Assembly (NCBI GenBank): GCA_964516295.1
Contig: CAZEYT010000014.1
Coordinates: forward strand, 1-44,755
DNA: 44,755 nucleotides
DNA from: CAZEYT01 sp964516295
GTDB taxonomy: Bacteria > Verrucomicrobiota > Verrucomicrobiia > Chthoniobacterales > Terrimicrobiaceae
Reading direction: 5' to 3'
Under the pieces are notes generated by a model. It saw only the letters and a list, made by a program, of their open reading frames with translations, had not been told where the DNA came from and made no database searches. The translations under genes and the position numbers were made by a program. This document shows positions 7,136 through 16,100 of the stretch, piece after piece. Each line of letters starts with the position of its first letter. Positions within the stretch are counted from its first letter, which is position 1.

Positions 7136-10100
7136 TTGACCGTACCCATGCGCCAGCCGACTCTTCCCACCCGCCGCTCCAAGCGGCTCCGACGCCCGTG
7201 TCCGACGGCAGCCGAATCCGCTGCCGATGGCTGGATCCTTCGTCGCGCCCTGCCCCTCGCAGCGGGAGTCGGCATCCTGCTTGCGCTGAGCGCCCAAGCG
7301 GGGGATATCCTCCGCGGGGGAGCCAGCGCCTCCGCCAGCCGCCGCAACGCCGAGGCCCGCGCCAATGCCGGAGCCGACGCCGCCGCAGCCGCTCAGACCC
7401 GCGCCCGCGACCGCCTCGCCCGCACCACGCAGGCGGTCAACGACATGCGCTCCCTGCAAGCCGCCGCCCGCGCCGCCGCCACCGATGGCGGTGTCCCGAA
7501 TGGCCTCACTCCCGGTGGACTCCAACGCTTCGAACCCGGCGAAACGAATTTCCGCTGGGATGGCGCTTCCGCCCCCACCCAGAACGGCAACACCGTCACC
7601 ATTCAGCAAAACCTCCAGCAGGCCGTCCTTCACTGGAAATCTTTCAACGTCGGCAAACAAACCGAAGTTTACTTCGACCAACGCGCCGGGGGTGCCGACG
7701 CCGGCAAATGGATCGCCTTCAACAAAGTCCTCGGCACCACCGCCCCCTCCCAGATCCGCGGCCAGATCCGCGCCGACGGTCAAGTTTACATCATCAACCA
7801 AAACGGCATCATCTTCGGCGCCGGCTCCCAAGTCAACGCCCGCACCCTCGTCGCCTCCTCCCTCCCCATCAATGACAACCTGATCCAGCGGGGGCTTTTA
7901 AACAACAACCGGAACGCCGCAGAGTTTCTCTTCAGCGGTACCACCGGCGGGGCTGTCGTCGTGGAGCAGGGTGCCATCCTCTCAGCACCCCTCGATGCAG
8001 CCGGCAGCGGCGGTCGCGTCGTCCTTGCCGGGCCCACGGTTGTCAATCAAGGCACCATTTCCACCCCCTCAGGCCAAACCATCCTTGCCGCCGGTCTGCA
8101 AATCGGCTTCGACGCCCATTCCCAGGCCTATCCAGCCGTTCCCAACCGCAAACTCCCGCGTGGCACGGATGACGATCCCAGCCTCCGGGGAATCGACGCT
8201 TATGTGGGAGACGTCGGCCCCGGCGGCGGCCTTGTCGTGAACTCCGGCCTCATAGAGATTCCCACCGGCAACCTCATCATGGTCGGGAAAACGATCGACC
8301 AAGCGGGCATCGTTGACAGCACCACAACCGTCACCCTCAACGGCCGCATCGATCTCCTCGCCAACTACAACGCCGTCCCCAATCCCAGCTACGATCCCGA
8401 CATCCGCGGGCAACTGGCATTTCTGAACCTCAGTACCGGCACGGTGCGACTCGGAGAGCGAAGCGTTACCCGGATCCTTCCCGACATCAGCAGCAAAGCC
8501 ACCACCGTGGGCAGCCGCCTCCCGATCAATTCCCAGATCAATATCCAGGGAAACCTGATCCACCTCCAGAACAGCGCGATGGTTCAGGCTCCCAGCGGGG
8601 ACATCGCCATCGCGGCCGGCACATGGCGGCCGGTCGCCCAACAAACAAACGAGCGATTCGCCTTTACCTCCGGTCAGTTCTTCATGGAGAAAGGTTCCTT
8701 CATCGATGTGGCCGGCTCCATGGACGTCTTCGTCCCGCTCTCGCATCGGTTCCTTTCCGTTCAGCTCCGCGGAAGCGAGCTCGCACCGTCTCCGCTCCAA
8801 CGCCTGGGACCCATTCGCGGAGAAGAATTGATCATTGATATCCGGCGGACCGGGACCTACCGCGGACAGTATTGGATGGGAACCCCGCTCGGAGACGCGA
8901 CCGGCTTCGCCGATGTCCTCGATAAAAATGTCGGCCAACTGACAGCCCGCGGCGGATCCTTGGTCATTCAAGCCGGCTCCTCGGTGGTCACGCGAAGAGA
9001 CTCGGTCATCGACGTCTCCGGAGGCTACTTCCGCAACGAGGGCGGCCCCGTCCGTACATCGATCCTTCGCCAGGGATCGCGACTGGTCAATATCGCCGAT
9101 GCTCTGCCGGATCAGGTCTTTGACGGCCTCTTCACCGGGCAAAGCACGAGGACCCAGGCAAAATGGGGGGTCTCGAAAACCTTTTCTCTCCCGCTTTCTC
9201 CGACCGTCGGCTTCAGCGAAGCCGCCTATATCCAAGGTGCCGACGGCGGCGACCTTGCAATCTCCGCGCCCGCCATGGCTCTCGACGGCGGGCTTTTCGG
9301 CTCGACCGTCGCCGGCCCGAACCAAATTCGCGTCAAGACACAGTCCGGGAATACCATCCCCAGCAGCGAACTCCCCAAAGCCAGCACGCTTAGACTGGCG
9401 TTCGAAGGCACACGCGAGGTCGCCCTCGGCGTTCCGACCTTCTTCACCACCGCAAAGACTCCGCCCGCTATCACGTTTGGCAGCAGCGGCACGCTCTCGT
9501 CCCCCTCGTCACCTTCCGGAGATTCCGTTGCCGCTCTCCCGGCAGATCGACTTCAGGAGGTCCTCCTCCCGTCCGACTTCTATACCAAAACGGGCTTTGG
9601 CTCGGTGGAAATCGTCAACAGCGACGGCAGCTTCACGCTTCCTGAGTCTGTGAATCTCGAACTGCCGGAACTCTCCCGTCTCAAGGTCACCGGCCGCTCC
9701 ATCCAAATTGTCGGCAGCATCCGTGCCCCGGGAGGCTCCTTGGACTTCACGGCTTACAATATCTCCCCCTACGAAGGCCCCATCAACCTCGCCCGGGATC
9801 CCCTCATGGCCCAGCCGATTCCAGTTGCCGAGTCAGGAACGATCCAACTCGGCCGAAATACGACGCTCGATGTCGCCGGCACCATCACCGACGACCGATT
9901 CCCCACGGCCGGCGAGCAGGCCCGGCCGGTGGTCACCACAGGTGGATCCGTTCGTCTCGTCGGCTACAGCGTGTTTCTGCCGGAAGGCAGCCGGCTGAAT
10001 GTCTCCGGCGGTGCCGCCGTCAGCACCAATGGCCGGCGGGTCTCGTACGGCGGTGCAGGAAGCATTACCATCGGTGCAGGACAGGATCTCACCTACCCCT

Positions 10101-13100
10101 CGATCCTCGGGGGCCAACTTCAACTGCAGGCCGCACTTGCCGGGTATGCCGGGCTCGGCGCTGCCGGAGGCACGCTCGCCATCAAGGCTCCTCTCGTCCA
10201 AATCGGCGGCGCGGCACCGGGCGGAGGAACGCTGCACCTGCCGGAATCGTTCTTCGGCAATGGTGGATTCCAGACCTTTCGCATCACGGGCATCGGTGCA
10301 CCGATGCCACATGTCGCAGGGGCCCCTGCGGATCCCGACCAGTTTACCGCCTTTGTTCCCGCCGTCCGCGTCGCCGCCGGCGCACAGGTTGCTCCCATCG
10401 TCCAAAGTCTCGTTTACCAGCCCTTCCCGAAAGGAGGAAGCGGCCCGACTCTGGGCATCATGACCCGGCCGCCGGGACAAAGGCGGGCAGCGTCCATCAC
10501 GCTCGAATCCTCCACGATCCGCAACAGCTTCCGGGATCCTGTTACGACAGCGCTTGCCACGGAACGTGTGGCGGTGCGCGGAGATGTTGTGGTCGAGGCG
10601 GGTAGCTCGATCATCACCGAGCCGGGTGGATCCATTTCCCTCACCGGCTCCACCGTCAGTGTTTTCGGCGCCCTGTCCGCTCCCGGTGGAACAGTCACAA
10701 TCCGGGGAGCCACGAGTTTTCCCCTCGACCGGGTGCTGGCCGATCTGGCCACTTTCGCACGGCCAACCGTTCATCTGGCCTCGAGTGCCAAGGTTCTGGC
10801 GACCGGAACCTCGGTGGTGCTACCGGACTCGTTCGGCAGGAGAACCACCCGGTTTTATGATGGTGGCTCCATCTCGGTCTCCGGAAACATCGTCGCGGAA
10901 TCCGGTGCCTTGCTCGATGTCTCCGGGACGTCCGCCGTGGCAGATTTTCATCCGTCCGAACTCGGTCTCGTGACGTCGACAGCCGTGCCGCTGAACTCGG
11001 GTCTGACCTCGAAGCCTTACAGTATCCGCACCGTCGAGCAGCGCATCGATACCAATGGCGGGCGCATTGTTCTTGCCGGACATGAAATGCTTCTGGTCGA
11101 TGCCCAACTGCTGGGACGTGCGGGTGGTCCGGCGGCCGTTGGCGGCACCCTCGCCGTTTCGTCCGGCCGCTTCTACTCGCCGGGGAGCTCCCAGTTTGGA
11201 AGCGACATCAATCTTCAGGTCACCCAAAGTACGCCATCCCTCCCCGGGAACCCCGTCACAATCGGACGCCCGGTCCGGGCCTCGGATGGTTCCATCCTTC
11301 CCGGAATGGGATTCTTTGCTGTGGATCGCTTCCAGGATGGCGGCTTCGCTTCCCTCGATCTGGGATTCAACAGCGTCCGTGGTTCGGGGCTGGCTAGGGG
11401 AGGAAACGTTCAGTTCGTGGGCCCGGTGAGGATCAACGCCCCGGGATTCCTTCGCATCGCCTCCGGTGGCGTGATTCGAGCCGATTCCCAAGTGGCTCTC
11501 TCAGCCGCTTACATCGCCGCAGGCCAGCCGATGCTCGCCCCTCTGACGCCTTCCGAGCGCGAGAACTACATTCCTTTCGAAAAGGACGAACCCGGCATTC
11601 CCGGCTTCCGCGAATTCGTCGCTCCCACCGGTGGTGCCGGGAACATTTCATTCCAAGCCGGACTCGTCGATGTCGGCACCCTCGTTTTCCGCAACGCTTC
11701 CAACGTCTCGTTCTCCGCACCAGGCGGCGACATTCGCGGCAGCGGGATCCTGAACGTCCAGGGCACCCTCAACCTCTCGGCCGGCCAAATCTACCCGTCG
11801 ACCCTCAGCCGCTTTGAAATCTTTGCCTACGACGGCCCGGGCACGACCGGCGCGATCAACATCTCTAACGGCGGCCGAACCGCCGCCCCCCTGTCCGCAG
11901 GCGGCACACTCACCCTCTACGGCTCGCAGATCCGCCAAGCGGGAACTCTGATCGCTCCCTTCGGCCGGATTGTCATCGGATGGGATGGACAAGATCAGGA
12001 TCCCGCCACTGCCGGGGTCAACGGACCTTCCAATGCCGTCGTTGGAGCCGTGCTCCAGAGCCCGGCCGCCCAGTCCATCACGCTTTCCTTCGGAAGCCTC
12101 ACCTCCGTCTCCGGCATCGATCCCCTTACCGGGCGCGAACTGCTCATTCCGTTTGGCGTAAGCCCCGACGGCCTTACCCTTCTGGATCCGCGCGGCATCG
12201 ACGTGACCTCGTCCGGATTCCCGGAAAAATCCGTGGCAATCGCCGGAGAATCGGTGACAGCCGAGTCCGGGTCGCTGGTAGATATTCGCGGCGGCGGCGA
12301 GCTCTACGCCTACCGCTGGGTCAGCGGAAACGGCGGAGCCATTGATGTCCTCGGAACGGCAAGCGGCAACTGGGCCTCTGGAACCCAGTACCGCGCCGGA
12401 GATCTCGTCACCTATCAAAACCGAACTTACTCCGCCCGGGTGGCCATCGATCCAAACAACTTCGACGGCACCGGCCCGACGCCCGGCATTAATCGCTACT
12501 GGTCCGAGGTCGCTGAGTCCTATGCCATCGTTCCCGGGTACGCTTCAACCTTCGCGCCTTTCTCCCCGTTCAACGCAGCGGCTTCCGCTCTGAATGGGGA
12601 CCCCGGCTACACATCCGCCTCGCTGAGAATCGGAGACCGGATCACGCTCGATGGCAGCGACGGACGCCCCTCGGGGACGTTCACGCTCCTCCCACGTCGC
12701 TACGCCCTCCTCCCGGGGGCGTTCCTGGTGTCCCCGCAAACCAGTGCCCGCTTCCGGCCCATCGAGCGGGCCGATGGATCCCAGCTCGCGACTGGCTATG
12801 TTTCCAATGCCTTGGTCCGACCCGGCACGCAATCCCCCGTGCGCACGGTGTACGAAGTCCTCTCGCCCGACGTTCTCGGCGAGCGTGCGCAGTATGAAGT
12901 CTTTGAGGCAGGCCGCTTCATTCGAACGGCTGCCGGGCGGAACGATCTCTCCTCCGTGCAATACGTGCCGGGCGATGCCGGCTATCTTTCCTTCCATGGC
13001 AACACCGGGCTTCGCTTGGATGGAACGGTCCTCTCACGACCCGCGAACGGCAACCGCGGTGCCCGCGTCGACGTGAGCAGCTTTGCCGATATCACCATTG

Positions 13101-16100
13101 CCGGCACTTCCGCCGGTCCGGGAATTGTTCTCAATGCGTCCACCCTCTCGGCATTCGAGGCAGAAAGCTTGGTGATCGGTGGCCTGCGGACGTTCAACTC
13201 CAACGGTTCGACCCTCGCGGTTCGCTCGAACCGGATCACCGTCGCCAACGCCGGTGCACCGCTCACGGCACCGGAAGTCACCCTTGCCGCCCTCGCCTCC
13301 ATTGACGTGACCGGCGGATCACAGATCCTCGGCCGTGGCAACAAGACGGAAACCGGGCGTCAGATCGCGGTGACCGGCAACGGTGTGTTTGTCCATGTCT
13401 CATCCGACGCCTCCGGGCGCATGGCCAGATCGGGGGCGACAGCATCCACCACCCCGCTCATCCGCATCGGGCCCGGCGCGCTGCTCGACGGCACTACCGT
13501 CTCCCTCGATTCCTCATACGGTTTCTCGTTGGACAGCTCCGCTCGGATCACTTCCTCCAATGTGACCCTGGGTGCCGGTCAAATCTCTCTCCTCCTCGGT
13601 GCTCCGGTGCCGCTCACCGGGCAAATCGACCTGTTGAATCCCCAACTGGTTCTTGCTGGCAACGTCTTGAGACAGCTCGAGGGGTCTCAGAGCCTCACCC
13701 TCATCACCTACCAAAGCCCGATCGACATCTATGGTCCCGGCTTGTTTGGCTCGGCTAGTCTTTCCCGCCTGTCCTTTGAAACCGGAGCCATTCGAGGGTT
13801 TAACCAAGGCCCGCTTGCCACACAGATCACCGCCGGCCAGGTCATGTTCTCGAACCCCCGCACCATCACTGCCCCTACCGCCGCCGCTGCCGCGGGATCA
13901 CTGCTGATCAACGCCGGCAGCATCCTCGCCGGCTCGGGCAACGTCCGGATCGACGGGTATTCCAACGTGGTTCTCAATGCCGCCGGGGGAATCCTTTTCT
14001 CCGGCACCGGTCGTTTGACGGCGCAGGAAAATCTGCGGGCCTCCACGGCAGTGCTTGCCGTCTCCCAAGGCGCGGATCACTCCCTTGTCGCAGGGAATGG
14101 ACTCCTCCGCCTAGACCGGTCGGGATCGCCCGCGATGGTGAGCGGCGGCCTCGGCGGTTCCCTTGCCCTTCGCGGAACCCGGATTGAAGTCTTTACAGAC
14201 ATCGTGGCGGCAAGCGGACGCATCGATCTCGAAGCCCAGGATGACGTGGTCATCGGCGGCAATCTTCTGGCCCGGGGAACCTCCCGGAGATTCCACGATC
14301 TGATCCGTTTCACCGACGCAGGCGAGATTCGCCTCACGTCCCTCACCGGGGATGTGATCCTCCAACCCGGCAGCGATGTTTCGGTTGCGGCAGACCCCTT
14401 CGGCGGCAATGCCGGGTTTGTGGACGTGAAAGCGGCCGCGGGCATCTTCAACGCGCTCGGCAAATTCGAAGGACAGGCGTCTTCCGGGTTCCGAACCGGC
14501 TCGTTCTCCTTGGATGCCGGCTCGCTCGCTTCCTTCGAAGCGCTCCGCAATCTGCTGTCGCTGGGCGGCATCTCGGAGTCCTTCGACCTCCGCTTGAGAA
14601 ATGGCGACATCACCATGACCGGCGTGACCCGTTTCAATGATATCTTCATCTCGGCGGACGGCGGCTCCGTCCGGGTCGTCGGAACGCTCGACGCCAGCGG
14701 GCCAACCGGTGGACGCATCGCTTTGTCGGCACGGAATGACATCCTCTTGGACTCTGGTTCGCTGCTGACGGTGGCTGCGAGACGATTCAACGGCGCTGGA
14801 AAAGGCGGCGAAATCTTCCTCGGAGCCGGAGCGTCCTCAAACGGCAGCCCTAACCTTGCGGGACGCGTCTCGCTTCTCGCCAACTCGCAGATTGACCTTT
14901 CGGTCGCTTCCTTCGTGCCCGGCGACATCAACACCTTCGTCACCAACCCCGATGGGTCCCGCAGCCGTTCCAGCGCATTCAACGGACAATTCCAAGGCAC
15001 GCTGCACCTTCGGGCCCCTCAGATCGCGGGCAACTCCAACGTCGGGGTCGGTCCCCTGGCCGGAACAATCTCCGGCGCATCGGCCATCGTGGTCGAAGGA
15101 TTCCGCGTTTACACGCCAACCAATGGCGTAATGGACACGACTCTTCGCAACCAGATCAACACTGACGCAGCCGCCTTCCTGGGCGCAGCGGGCGTCGGCA
15201 ATGCCAATGAGACGGCGATTCGAGCCGCTCTCCTCACCGGTGCTCCTTCGGCAACAGCGATCGACCCCGTGCTCGTCATCGCCCCCGGTGTGGAAATCGT
15301 GAATGCCAATGGTGACCTCGTCCTCGGACGTGCCAATCCGCTCGGTTCCACCGCCGCAATCGACCAACAGCAGGCCCACACGGCAGCGGATTGGGATCTC
15401 TCAACCTTCCGGTATGGATCCAAGGGAGCGCCGGGCGTGCTCACGCTGCGCGCGACAGGTGATCTGATTTTCAACAACACGTTGAGCGACGGGTTCACGC
15501 CCGTTACAGCCAACGCAAACAACGGATGGTCACGCATGTGGCTGGCTCCCCTGGCAACGATCAATGCCGCGCTTCCGGTCAACACTCAGTCCTGGAGCTA
15601 CCAACTCACGGCGGGAGCCGACTTGGGCGCGGCGAAAACGTCAGCTAACCTCCCCATCACAGCGCTGTCGGCTGGCAAAGGTTCCGTTCTGGTCGGCGAA
15701 TTCTACCCGGCGGTCCCGAATCCCTTTACCACCGGCCAGGCCGCGGGAGTCGGCGCAGTGGGTCAGACGGCAGACACGATTCGCTTCGTGAACTCTGCAA
15801 ACGACACGGTGAATCGCGGAACCCGCTTCGAGGTCATCCGCACGGGCACGGGATCCATCGGCGTAGATGCGGCCCGCGATGTCCAGCTCCGAAACCAATT
15901 CGCTTCCATCTACACAGCCGGGGTCGCCATTCCCGACAATGCTCGAATTTTTGCGCCGGGTGACTTCGTCTCGCCGGTCATCAATCGCGGAAGCCTGGGT
16001 CTGGGAAATCCGCCGCAAGACGGGAACCTCGGCGCGGTTCAGCAGGCCTACTTCGTGAACTATGCGGTTTCGGGCGGGGATCTCTCGATCCGCGCCGGAC

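Noticed and set aside
8069..9325. Minus-strand frames of up to 418 codons inside the giant exoprotein gene
   Set aside because: The plus strand has an uninterrupted 3946-codon frame with coherent beta-helix repeats; the opposite frames carry no motifs.
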